64,000 nucleotides of DNA from Calothrix sp. PCC 7507 (lineage in GTDB: Bacteria > Cyanobacteriota > Cyanobacteriia > Cyanobacteriales > Nostocaceae), in the NCBI RefSeq assembly GCF_000316575.1, contig NC_019682.1, positions 1,240,001 to 1,304,000 of the forward strand. Direction: 5' to 3'. The notes beneath the pieces are model-generated. The model had not been told where the DNA came from and searched no databases. It saw only the letters and a program-made list of their open reading frames with translations. Below are positions 1-7,847 of the stretch, piece by piece. The position numbers and the translations under genes are program-made. Every line of letters starts with the position of its first letter. Positions within the stretch are counted from its first letter, which is position 1.

Positions 1-842
1 AGGTAGAACGGTACAGCAAACTTCAACAAAAAGGTGCTATAGCAGAAATTAATGTCGTTGAAAAGCAAGATATAGCCAAAGATAGACAGAAATTATACGA
101 GCAAAGTAGGTCAGATATCAAACAAGCCCATCTACGTTTAGCAGAGCAAGAAAGCAGCTATCAGCGTACAATTCGTCAAGCCAAAGCAGAAATTGAACAA
201 GCTTATTTGCGTTTAAAAGAACAGCAACGAAGTTATCAAACCTTAACTCATTCTGGAAAACTGGCTGTACTCAAAAGCGAGGAGCAATTAAAGAATCTAG
301 AAACAGAAATGACAATATTACAATCAGATATTGCTCAAACTAAGAGTCAAATAAATAGCTTGCAGTTGCAATCACAGCAACGAGTGATAAAATCTCCCAT
401 TGCAGGTAGAGTTTTTCAGCTACCAATCCAACGCCCCGGTTCTGTTGTCCAAGCTGGTACAAGAGTAGCAGAAATTGCTCCCGAAGGTTCGCCGTTAATT
501 ATCCGCGCCCAAATGGCAACTACAGAAAGCGGTTCTTTACGCAAAGGCTTACCAGTCAAACTCAAATTTGATGCCTATCCATTTCAAGAGTATGGAATTA
601 TTGAAGGGGAATTATTAGAGATTTCTCCTACGACATCAGAAGTCGATACGCCGAATGGAAAATTTGCTGCATATAACTTAGAAATTTTCCTGAAGAATGA
701 TTGTATTCCTAGTAAAGATAAATGTATTCCTTTACGCCCTGGCGATACAGCAACAGCAGAAGTAATTGTGCGCCAGCGACGGATTATTGATTTTCTACTC
801 GACCCTTTTAAAAAGTTGCAAGAGGGAGATTTGAAGCTTTAG
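1..842 (+). CDS. HlyD-family membrane fusion protein, C-terminal part (5' truncated by window edge)
   Basis: Periplasmic adaptor of a type I secretion or peptidase-containing ABC exporter, linking the inner-membrane transporter to an outer-membrane channel. The frame is open from base 3, so the visible part is about 279 residues and the N-terminal membrane segment lies outside. The first ~120 residues are Gln/Glu/Lys-rich with spaced Leu/Ile, typical of the long adaptor coiled coil. A lipoyl-type half-motif follows (IKSPIAGRVFQLP, then GSVVQAGTRVAEIAPEG), then the beta-barrel (LRKGLPVKLKFDAYPF) and a tail ending GDTATAEVIVRQRR. The transporter partner is probably upstream of the window. The PpiC gene downstream and the double-glycine peptides opposite suggest peptide export; that link is inference. 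Confidence 0.9.
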   Translation, partial: VERYSKLQQKGAIAEINVVEKQDIAKDRQKLYEQSRSDIKQAHLRLAEQESSYQRTIRQAKAEIEQAYLRLKEQQRSYQTLTHSGKLAVLKSEEQLKNLETEMTILQSDIAQTKSQINSLQLQSQQRVIKSPIAGRVFQLPIQRPGSVVQAGTRVAEIAPEGSPLIIRAQMATTESGSLRKGLPVKLKFDAYPFQEYGIIEGELLEISPTTSEVDTPNGKFAAYNLEIFLKNDCIPSKDKCIPLRPGDTATAEVIVRQRRIIDFLLDPFKKLQEGDLKL

Positions 843-1367
843 CAAATATTTGAATAGTCATCTCTCAGACGGGATATGAATTGGGTGCAGCCACTTTTGG
901 ATGAAACATAATTATTTAGTGCCTGAAGCCTCATTATGGGAATCAGATTTGATTATTGAAAAAATCTGAGTATCTGTAAGGGAGCCACCCTTGTGAGAGG
1001 AGTGGCATTGGGCAATGCCCACCAAAATCCTGATATGGTGGACATTGCCTAGGGTGTTGACTTTGATGGAATTTCACGGTTTTTGTTCATACAACTTTTG
1101 TGTCATTGCGAGCGAAGCGAAGCAATCGCAAAGACTGGGATTGCTTCGTCGTTCCTCCTCTCTGCGAGACGCTGCGCGAACGCAATGACTACACAAATTT
1201 TGCATGAATTTTTATCATCTAAAAAGGCACAGAGTCAACAGCCTAGGCATTGTCCACCCTACTGCGTGTATTTCAAAAATCAACCTAACAAAGCTGAGAA
1301 TTTCGTATAGATAAAAATTGAAATAGCCTATTTCTGACAACTCATTGTACAACTTATAAAAAGTATC
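843..1367. other. Intergenic stretch with repeats, no convincing gene
   Basis: This gap holds short palindromic repeats (GGGCAATGCCCACC near 1013) and the inverted-repeat element annotated at 1102-1189. An open frame across 1083-1310 reads through that repeat (it encodes CHCERSEAIA, a typical repeat-derived translation), so I do not call it a gene. No clear promoter is visible for the isomerase at 1368. Confidence 0.6.
1102..1189. repeat. Small inverted-repeat (REP-like) element
   Basis: The ends are inverted: GTCATTGCGAGCGAAGCGAA at the left and the complement-like GCTGCGCGAACGCAATGAC at the right. The inside carries the mirrored pair GAAGCAATC / GATTGCTTCGTCG. It looks like a dispersed bacterial palindromic repeat rather than a gene. 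Confidence 0.7.
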
Positions 1368-2123
1368 ATGTCAAAATCTATTCACGTTACCAACGAAGAA
1401 ATTCTTGAACAAATCAAACTATCCTGCAAAATTCCAGATATAGTTGAAGGTATTTTAATTCGCAAGATAATTGAAAATGCTGCTGCGGAGGCGGGTATCA
1501 AAATTGAGACAGAAGAGCTTCAGAAAACAGCAGACATTCTCCGCTTGGCTAACAAACTTAATAGCGCTACCGATACTTGGCAATGGCTCGAACAACATGG
1601 ACTTTCTCTAGATAAATTTGAAAAAATTGTCCAAAACACAGTTTTATCCAGAAAATTAGCAAATCATCTTTTTGGCAATAAAGTTGAACAGTATTTTTAT
1701 GAAAATCAACTTCATTTTATGAGTGCAGTTATCTATGAAATTGTCTTGGATGACGAAGATTTGGTGCTAGAACTCTATTATGCAGTTAAGGAAGAAGAAA
1801 TGAGCTTCTATGATGCGGCTCGCCAATATATTCAGGATATAGATTTACGCCGAAAAAGGGGATATTTGGGTGTAGTGCATCGCCAGCACTTAAAACCAGA
1901 GATTTCTACTGCTGTTTTTGCTGCTAAACCTCCACAGCTATTGAAACCTATTATCACTTCAAAAGGTGTTCATTTGATTTTTGTAGAAGAAATTATTCAA
2001 AAAGAATTAGATCATCAATTGCGTTTACAAATTTTGTCAGATTTGTATAATACATGGTTAAAGCAGCAAGTTCAGCAAGTAGAAGTTATTCGGCATTTTA
2101 ATCTGCTTCTTCAAGAAGATTAA
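1368..2123 (+). CDS. PpiC/SurA-like peptidylprolyl isomerase
   Basis: A 251-residue protein with SurA/PpiC-type organisation: a helical chaperone-like N-terminal half (about 1-125) and a parvulin-like domain (about 125-225) with GYLGVVHRQHLKPEIS, AVFAAKPPQLLKPI and GVHLIFVEEI, matching the conserved G-x-L-G, A-F and G-x-H-I/L parvulin signatures. There is no obvious signal peptide. Cyanobacterial genes of this kind often sit beside HlyD adaptors and peptidase-domain ABC exporters, where they may help handle secreted peptides or the transporter; here it lies 525 bases after an HlyD gene on the same strand. The ATG at 1368 gives the full domain; no strong ribosome-binding site is seen. Confidence 0.85.
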   Translation: MSKSIHVTNEEILEQIKLSCKIPDIVEGILIRKIIENAAAEAGIKIETEELQKTADILRLANKLNSATDTWQWLEQHGLSLDKFEKIVQNTVLSRKLANHLFGNKVEQYFYENQLHFMSAVIYEIVLDDEDLVLELYYAVKEEEMSFYDAARQYIQDIDLRRKRGYLGVVHRQHLKPEISTAVFAAKPPQLLKPIITSKGVHLIFVEEIIQKELDHQLRLQILSDLYNTWLKQQVQQVEVIRHFNLLLQED

Positions 2124-2160
2124 GGTTATATAGCAGTTTTAAATTCTTCTCAAATAACAA

Positions 2161-2195
2161 GAAAACCGATTTATTAAAAAAGTCGGTTTTTGAGT
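2161..2195 (+). terminator. Rho-independent terminator after the isomerase
   Basis: The stem AAAACCGA (2162-2169) pairs with TCGGTTTT (2183-2190) across a 13-base loop and runs into T's. It lies 39 bases past the isomerase stop and points the right way. Confidence 0.7.
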
Positions 2196-2346
2196 ATTTT
2201 CATGTAGTTGTAATTAAATCAAAAACTTAAAACTGAAGATAGCTCTAGGCTATCTTCAGCCAGGTTTTAACCCATTTTAACTGACAGCTTCATATATTCC
2301 TATTCCTGCCACAGTTATAAATGTTTTCGTATTTAGCTTCCTTCTT

Positions 2347-2559
2347 TTATTTACCGAAAGAATACCATTTCCATGTACCATTTGATTGGCATACATAGTT
2401 ATTGCCGTCACCCTGAGTTACTACAGAATTTGTTGAATATGTTTGACTGGCATATACACAGTCTCCACCAAAAACTGCTTTTTTTTCATTTTCAGAAAGT
2501 TCAATTAATTGGTCTTCTGAATTTGAAAGGTTAAGTTTGCTAATTGCGAAGTTAATCAT
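2347..2559 (-). CDS. Double-glycine leader peptide (putative exported peptide precursor)
   Basis: The frame could start at 2718, but the ATG at 2559 has AAGGA 12 bases upstream and gives a 70-residue product typical of peptide precursors. The leader is acidic with the pattern QLIELSENEKKAVFGG followed by D: hydrophobic residues spaced before a double glycine, as recognised by C39-peptidase-containing ABC exporters. The predicted mature peptide (about 38 aa) is rich in Ser, Thr, Asn and Tyr, has two Cys and ends in WKWYSFGK. It lies opposite the HlyD/PpiC genes, a plausible export partner. The family of the core is not recognised; a two-Cys bacteriocin or signalling peptide are both possible. 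Confidence 0.6.
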   Translation of the reverse strand: MINFAISKLNLSNSEDQLIELSENEKKAVFGGDCVYASQTYSTNSVVTQGDGNNYVCQSNGTWKWYSFGK

Positions 2560-2984
2560 CTTGAAATATGTTCCTTTGTCAGTTGTCTTTGTGTTTGAAT
2601 GGTGAAGCTTTAATTCCCTCACCACACTTTTATTATCTATATTTTCTCTATGATTTTCAAGTATTTCAAAAATGATAAGGTGACACAAATAATACAGTTT
2701 TTTATCTAAAATTATCAATAAAAAATGCGAAATTAAAGCTGAAAATAGTCATTTCTAAAGTAACTATTTTCAAATTACTGAACTATTTATATTTAAGTCG
2801 GGTTTAAGGGCTGATAACTGCCGCACAAGAAAGAAAAGTAAAATATTTATGTCCTATTTTTGCAACTTGGTAACAAACTTAAAAAATAAACATGCCAAAA
2901 ATCAACCCAAGAAAAATATTGGGTTGACAGAAAATAGATATTCAGATTTGAGACACAATAAATCTATTCCATCCAATTCATATA
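2560..2984. other. Gap between leader-peptide gene and Cys-rich gene
   Basis: AT-rich sequence. The only supported element is the minus-strand terminator at 2895-2927. The rest presumably holds the leader-peptide promoter, but I see no clear -10/-35 pair. Confidence 0.5.
2895..2927 (-). terminator. Rho-independent terminator of the 3667-2985 operon
   Basis: Read on the minus strand, TCAACCCAA (2927-2919) pairs with TTGGGTTGA (2910-2902) around an 8-base loop and is followed by TTTTTGGC. It lies about 60 bases beyond the Cys-rich gene's stop codon. Confidence 0.75.
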
Positions 2985-3425
2985 TTAACTAGCAGTCGGA
3001 GTTGCCACTTCACATATGATTTGAGAGGGATTATAGTTGTCTGTAATTACTTGCGGACAGCGCATACATGCTGCTTTACCTTCCTGTTGCCACCATCGGC
3101 AATCTCTACGAATAGAACAGGGTGGTAGTTCTTCAACTACTGCTGGCAAATTTTGGGTAACTCGCATGGCTAAACCACAGTTTTTGCCATCAAAATGCTT
3201 GCACCCCGATGCTGCACAAGGTGAAGCAGTCCGAAAAACTTCAGTAGGTGTAACTGGACTAGCTTTTGCTATCAGTTCATCAGTCACTGGTAGTGGTTGT
3301 TTGAGATAAACAACATGAGGCTTTTGGACTGTTCCACTAACTATACCGAAGACAATACTATTCTCCTGTTCTGGTCTTGAACTGGGACATAGGGTTGTTT
3401 TTTCTGTAGAATTATTTTCCATCAA
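2985..3425 (-). CDS. Cysteine-rich protein, possible Fe-S or Zn protein, coupled to a leader peptide
   Basis: 146 residues of unassigned family. The C-terminal two thirds carries an ordered Cys pattern: CAASGCKHFDGKNCGLAMRV, then PPCSIRRDCRWWQQEGKAAC, then MRCPQV, with a last Cys near the end (IIC). C-x4-C...C and C-x5-C...C-x2-C spacing suggests metal or Fe-S binding. No signal peptide or membrane segment is seen. Its ATG overlaps the stop of the upstream double-glycine peptide gene (ATGA, 3422-3425), implying translational coupling, so the two products probably act together. It could be a peptide-modifying, carrier or immunity protein; I do not recognise a named family. Confidence 0.7.
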   Translation of the reverse strand: MMENNSTEKTTLCPSSRPEQENSIVFGIVSGTVQKPHVVYLKQPLPVTDELIAKASPVTPTEVFRTASPCAASGCKHFDGKNCGLAMRVTQNLPAVVEELPPCSIRRDCRWWQQEGKAACMRCPQVITDNYNPSQIICEVATPTAS

Positions 3426-3667
3426 GATGCCCTAAAAGTGTCTCGAATAGCAGGGTTTTTATCTACTAAGCCTGTAGTTGCTGGTTGTAATACACTAATG
3501 ATTCCCACGGTAGCGCTAGGGTTGACCCCAGAGGCTAAACCACCTGTAATATCTCCTACTTGTTCATTAGATAATTCTGATAAGCCTTCTTGACGGCGTG
3601 TAATTGCATTATTTATTGCATCATCAATCAGGTCATTGATTTGAATCTGGCTTTTATATTTTTCCAT
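3422..3667 (-). CDS. Small double-glycine leader protein, first gene of a two-gene operon
   Basis: 81 residues starting MEKYKSQIQINDLIDDAI. The leader ends GLSELSNEQVGDITGG, a canonical double-glycine processing signal with the usual hydrophobic spacing (L..LS..QV..I). After GG comes a 37-residue core beginning LASGVNPSATVG, without Cys and rich in small residues and Val/Ile. The stop overlaps the start of the Cys-rich gene. The upstream minus-strand bases have no strong Shine-Dalgarno. The shape suits a secreted peptide precursor or a carrier protein; the homologous family is not recognised. Confidence 0.65.
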   Translation of the reverse strand: MEKYKSQIQINDLIDDAINNAITRRQEGLSELSNEQVGDITGGLASGVNPSATVGIISVLQPATTGLVDKNPAIRDTFRAS

Positions 3668-4145
3668 TTTTAAGTTTATTATGACTGATAATTGTTGTTA
3701 TTTGAAAACCTGGAATGGCTAATTGCTCAATCCATATTTTCCATTGTAATCAAGAAGATTGTGATTGCAATCAATAGGTCAAGTGATGATGAGACAAAAC
3801 TAAAATTTTTATGTCACTAAATATTATGTGATATGGCGTTTTTCGGTCGGATGCAATACAAGTGAAGGCTCTTAACCCCCGCCCCTACAGGTGTACCTCA
3901 CGTCAACGAGAATCCCTATAAAAGCCGGAAACGACCTATTGTCGTAAATTCATATCATGATTAATTTGTACAGTGCGTAAGTCCTACATTTCTTCCACAT
4001 TTTTTGGCTATGGCGTCAACTAAGCAAGGTTGTCCTTGAGTTAAATCAAATGCCGTACTCCTAAATTATTCGTGCCAACATGGCTCCACTATCAGAGTAA
4101 AAGCCGATATTATCTAAAAGCTCGTAATGCGCCTACCATTAATTA
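3668..4145. other. Intergenic stretch with degenerate dispersed repeat
   Basis: No gene seen. At 3829-3870 the sequence TCGGTCGGATGCAATACAA resembles the element at 48047-48153 (CAGTTGGATGCAATACAA), suggesting a degenerate copy of the same dispersed repeat. The stretch ends in a strong hairpin with a T-run on the plus strand. Confidence 0.5.
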
Positions 4146-4174
4146 CCCTCTTAGACAACTAAGAGGGATTTTTT
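4146..4174 (+). terminator. Strong hairpin with T-run, oriented as a plus-strand terminator
   Basis: A perfect 9-bp stem CCCTCTTAG / CTAAGAGGG with an ACAA loop is followed by ATTTTTT. The T-run is on the plus strand, yet no plus-strand gene ends nearby; the gene finishing at 4173 is on the minus strand. It may end an unannotated small RNA or serve as a barrier; on the minus strand the hairpin lacks a U-tract. Confidence 0.65.
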
Positions 4175-5843
4175 ACGATCCAGGTTTAAAATAGTCGAGG
4201 AGGCGATCGCCTGAATCTGCCCGAATCAACGCTACAACTACATCCGGTAAAGCTGTCAGGCCGGGATAGACTAGATAGCGTGGTTCCCAACGGGGACGAA
4301 ACTTTTCTTTGTATGCATGTAAGCCTTTGAAGTTGTAGAAGCGATTCAAATGCTCGTAAAGATAGCCCAGTACCTTCTCTAAACGACGTGATTCTGAATT
4401 TTCACCCACCCCAGACAGGGCAGAAAGCGCAAAATTAAAGCTATCATAGCCCTGCTGCTGAAAATATTGCAGCATCGCCGTAAACAACACGTCCATCGTC
4501 CCATTCTCCATCGACTGACGGTGTCGCATCATATCTAAAGTGACTTCATTGAGCTGATACTCAGGTACAACGTTGGCAAAAGCACTAATTTTTCCTTCTG
4601 CATCATAAACAACGGCAATTGTACAGTCCCGCAGGTAGAATTCATCGAACCAACCCACAGAAAATTTTTTCTCGGAACCTTGCACCATTTTCAACCACTG
4701 GTCACTCACAGGTTTAAGATGGCGTAATAATTCATCAGGAATGGGTGGTTGGTAAAACTTGACCTCGTATCCTAACTTGGTCAAACGATTGATTGATGGT
4801 CGGAAGTTTTTACCAGCTTTCCCCTGTAAACTAAAGGTTTTGAGATCAGCGATCGCTTCTTCGCCAATTTTCACCACGCGAAAACCCAGAGAGACATAAA
4901 GTCCAAGATCATCGGGTAAGGTTTGATAAAAGGCAGGATACCAGTCATGACGTTGACAGAACTCCCCAAAGGCAATAATCATCTCTTTGCGGTCTTCTTT
5001 GGGGCCGATGGGGTCTCCTAAAGCGATCGCCCCCCTTCCCTTAGGGACATAAGCAATCATGCTGTGACCAGAAGGGCTAAAAAAGTAGCTTTTATCATTT
5101 AATAACGTAAAAGCTGCTAAAGAAGAGCATCCATATTTTTCGACAATTTCTTTCGCCTTTTGTCGTTCATTTTGGGTAGCTGTATTACGCAAAAAAACAG
5201 GTTGCAACAGCATCACAAATGCATAGGTGAACGTACACCCGGCAATAATATAAATAGAATTAGCAAAAAAATCACCAAATCGGGTTTTTGGGATTAGTCC
5301 AGCATTATCTTCTGTGAAGAACATTGCCAAAGTTTGCACTATAGCTTCACCCCAGTTAAAATTTACCGAAAATTTGCCGTCTAATAAATAAAACCCTATC
5401 GTTCCATACGCCAGAGTAAATATAAAAGCACCAATCAATACGCGGACTCCTCTAGCTATTGAAGGACGGTCTGATTGTGCTGTAAAAATATGGCGCAACC
5501 GGATTAATTGCACCAATAAAATCCCCGACAAAATACTTTCTTCATAGTCCCATCCCTTCAGCAAGTGACTGATAATTGATATTACCAGTAACGTCACAGT
5601 CAGTAACCAAGCAACTCGTTTTCGGCGTAATAAATTAGTTGCCAGTGCCAGTAAAGCAAACCCAGATAGCGCCGCGAATATATGACTACCGGCACGAATT
5701 TCAAATGGTAAAAAATGTTTCAACCAATGATTTCTCTCATGCAGTGTCGGGGCTACTGCAGATACTAAATTTACTACTCCGACTAAACCTGTAAAAAAAG
5801 CTGTACTCCAAAGGCCAATCCGAGCTTTCAACTGATTACTCAT
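4173..5843 (-). CDS. MprF-like phosphatidylglycerol lysyltransferase domain protein
   Basis: 556 residues. About 1-225 is membrane: several hydrophobic helices, beginning LWSTAFFTGLVGVVNLVSAV and including FALLALATNLL and VLIGAFIFTLAYGTIGF. About 230-545 is the DUF2156 aminoacyltransferase domain with KYGCSSLAAFTLLNDKSYFF, RGAIALGDPIG and LQGKAGKNFRPSINRL, the dual-GNAT-fold part of MprF enzymes that move an aminoacyl group from tRNA to phosphatidylglycerol. It is shorter than full MprF (about 840 aa), lacking part of the flippase region. Expected role: envelope charge modification. The start ATG (MSNQLKARIG) is 29 bases from the esterase stop, suggesting co-transcription from the right. Confidence 0.8.
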   Translation of the reverse strand: MSNQLKARIGLWSTAFFTGLVGVVNLVSAVAPTLHERNHWLKHFLPFEIRAGSHIFAALSGFALLALATNLLRRKRVAWLLTVTLLVISIISHLLKGWDYEESILSGILLVQLIRLRHIFTAQSDRPSIARGVRVLIGAFIFTLAYGTIGFYLLDGKFSVNFNWGEAIVQTLAMFFTEDNAGLIPKTRFGDFFANSIYIIAGCTFTYAFVMLLQPVFLRNTATQNERQKAKEIVEKYGCSSLAAFTLLNDKSYFFSPSGHSMIAYVPKGRGAIALGDPIGPKEDRKEMIIAFGEFCQRHDWYPAFYQTLPDDLGLYVSLGFRVVKIGEEAIADLKTFSLQGKAGKNFRPSINRLTKLGYEVKFYQPPIPDELLRHLKPVSDQWLKMVQGSEKKFSVGWFDEFYLRDCTIAVVYDAEGKISAFANVVPEYQLNEVTLDMMRHRQSMENGTMDVLFTAMLQYFQQQGYDSFNFALSALSGVGENSESRRLEKVLGYLYEHLNRFYNFKGLHAYKEKFRPRWEPRYLVYPGLTALPDVVVALIRADSGDRLLDYFKPGS

Positions 5844-5872
5844 TAGTCGTTAAAATAGTTATTAATGAATAT

Positions 5873-6772
5873 TCATTTTGAATTTTTAAACTGTTCTCCC
5901 ACATAAGCAAGGGATTCTTTAAGATGCTTGTGGAAGTAGTTCCAGCCAACATCTGGGCCAGATAAACCATGTCCTCCAGGAAATGCATGAAATATATTAG
6001 CAATATTTAGTGTATCTAATGTTTCATGAAATGCTTTGGTAGAAGCCAAGAAACTAGCATCATCAACACCTACGTCGAGATAGACGCGCATTTTTTTTCT
6101 ATTTGGAATCGATAGCTTTTGTACAAGTTGTTGGGGGCTATTTTGTGGGCTGCTTTTATCTGTAAAGTAACCACAATGGCTAAAGAAAACGTTGAAGTTT
6201 TGCAAATAGCGTAAGCCAATATTTAAAGCCCCCCATCCACCAGAAGAAACACCTCCCATTGCCCACAATTGCGGTTTTTTCGAGGTGCGGTAGCGTGACT
6301 TGACAACTTGTACTAATTCTGAGCCAATTAAAGTCCCCAATTTGCCATTAGGTCCATCAAAATAATCTGGGTCATAAAAAGGATTGGAACCGCGACGATC
6401 ATTACCATCAGGTGTAATTACTATTGATGGTGGCAATTTACCGCTTTGATAAAGTTCATGCAATACGCTCAAAAGCGCATATTTATCAGTATAAGCCCTG
6501 CTATCATCATGACCTCCATGCAGTAAAAATATGACTGGATAACGTTCTTGGAGATTTTTGTTATAGTCAGGAGGCAAAATCACACCGTAGTTGCGGACAG
6601 TACCCATAGCTGGAGAATTGAAGCTTTCTAGTTGAAACTTCAGTCCTGTATTTACTTGGTTTTGCGGACGATCTAGTTGTGGGGCACCCAAGACAAACAC
6701 ATAGCTATAACCAGCGGCTATCAACACTGCGATCGCTCCTCCCATAATAATTAAAATTTTAGAAAGTTTCAT
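5873..6772 (-). CDS. Secreted/anchored esterase of the alpha/beta hydrolase fold (esterase D-like)
   Basis: From the ATG at 6772 the product is 299 residues; an 8-residue longer form needs a GTG. An N-terminal hydrophobic helix (ILIIMGGAIAVLIAAGYSYV) indicates export or anchoring. Esterase D/antigen-85-like features follow: YPVIFLLHGGHDDSRAYTD (oxyanion region), MGGVSSGGWGALNIGL (nucleophile Ser in G-x-S-x-G-like context), DVGVDDASFL (acid) and FPGGHGLSGPDVGW (His). The substrate cannot be inferred. It lies between a nucleoside phosphorylase and the MprF-like gene on the same strand. Confidence 0.8.
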   Translation of the reverse strand: MKLSKILIIMGGAIAVLIAAGYSYVFVLGAPQLDRPQNQVNTGLKFQLESFNSPAMGTVRNYGVILPPDYNKNLQERYPVIFLLHGGHDDSRAYTDKYALLSVLHELYQSGKLPPSIVITPDGNDRRGSNPFYDPDYFDGPNGKLGTLIGSELVQVVKSRYRTSKKPQLWAMGGVSSGGWGALNIGLRYLQNFNVFFSHCGYFTDKSSPQNSPQQLVQKLSIPNRKKMRVYLDVGVDDASFLASTKAFHETLDTLNIANIFHAFPGGHGLSGPDVGWNYFHKHLKESLAYVGEQFKNSK

Positions 6773-6868
6773 ATTTATTTTAAAAATATATTGCACCGTC
6801 TAAAAATTGACTATAGTCAATACCTAGAAAAGTGGCAGCAGTTCAAATCAGGATGTATCAAACTCTCG

Positions 6869-7642
6869 TTAATCCAAGTTTGTGGCTGCATTTACCGCAG
6901 TGGCGATCGCATTATTCACGGCAATATCTTTGTGAGTCTCGATGATATTTTCGGTGATGGTGCGTTGAGCGACTACACCGCAGACCGCAGCAGATGCAAA
7001 TTGATATACTCCCCCTAGTTTAAACAAGGTACCACATTCCATCTCATAGTTCAAAATATTTAAACGTTGATATTCTTCCGTGATGCCGTGGAGCGATCGC
7101 ATTAAATACGGGTTAGCAGAATCAGTGCGTTCTTGTCCTTCATAAAATGTATCTACAGATGCAGTGATTCCCAGATAATGCTCAACCTGTAACTCTCGTG
7201 CAGCCTTGACTAAGGCTACAGTCAGAAACGGATCGGCTGCGGCGGGATATTCCACTGGTGCAATATCATTGGCTGCACCTTGGCGACATAATGCCGCACT
7301 ACTAATAACAATGCTACCAACGGGTATATGCGGTTGAATAGAGCCGCAAGTCCCAATGCGAATAATTTGCCGGATTCCCACCTGCACCAACTCATTGACG
7401 ACAATACTCAACGAAGGCGCACCCATACCACTAGTAGCAGATATAATAGAGCGTCCATTAGGTAAGTATCCCATATAGCTATTGAGTCCGCGATTTGCGG
7501 ATAATAAACGCACCTCCTGAAAATAAGTGTGAGCAATCAGATGCGATCGTTCCGGATCACCAGATAATAGGGCAATCTTAGGAGGCTGTGAACCCAAATC
7601 CTCTTGTTCAAAACCAATGTGATAGCAGCGTTTGTTTGTCAT
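6869..7642 (-). CDS. Nucleoside phosphorylase (uridine/purine phosphorylase family)
   Basis: 257 residues from the ATG at 7642; an upstream GTG would add eight residues. Family signatures: IALLSGDPERSHLIA (phosphate-binding G-D-P-x-R), SATSGMGAPSLSIVVNEL, IIRIGTCGSIQPHIPVG (R-x-G-T-C/S-G-S) and LNILNYEMECGTLFKLG (nucleoside-binding E-M-E). This is the hexameric NP-I family, cleaving nucleosides with phosphate to base and ribose-1-phosphate in salvage. The IGTCGSIQ and YEMECGTL pattern is closest to uridine phosphorylase; exact base preference is inference. Separate from, but on the same strand as, the esterase (96-base gap). Confidence 0.85.
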   Translation of the reverse strand: MTNKRCYHIGFEQEDLGSQPPKIALLSGDPERSHLIAHTYFQEVRLLSANRGLNSYMGYLPNGRSIISATSGMGAPSLSIVVNELVQVGIRQIIRIGTCGSIQPHIPVGSIVISSAALCRQGAANDIAPVEYPAAADPFLTVALVKAARELQVEHYLGITASVDTFYEGQERTDSANPYLMRSLHGITEEYQRLNILNYEMECGTLFKLGGVYQFASAAVCGVVAQRTITENIIETHKDIAVNNAIATAVNAATNLD

Positions 7643-7710
7643 AAGAATGGGGATTGGGGATTGCACTTCGACTCCGCTCAGTGCCCAGGGACTGGGGGAA
7701 ATAATTCATA

Positions 7711-7740
7711 ACAAATGACAAATGACAAATGCCAAATGAC
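7711..7740. repeat. Heptameric tandem repeat (ACAAATG units)
   Basis: About four units of ACAAATG, one with a substitution, between the divergent phosphorylase and heme oxygenase genes. The same heptamer recurs near 17250, 62050-62100, 62525-62548 and 63700. Confidence 0.8.
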
Positions 7741-7847
7741 ATTTTGTAACATTGTTATAAAAAAATAATTAGGAACCAGGGATATTACTTAATTCAACGC
7801 TAAGTAGTAGGGTGCATAAAAATCTGGTTGTTGTGGGAAAAGAGACT

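Noticed and set aside
1083-1310. Open frame (75 aa) in the gap after HlyD
   Set aside because: Its sequence (CHCERSEAIA...) reads through an inverted-repeat element; no ribosome-binding site.
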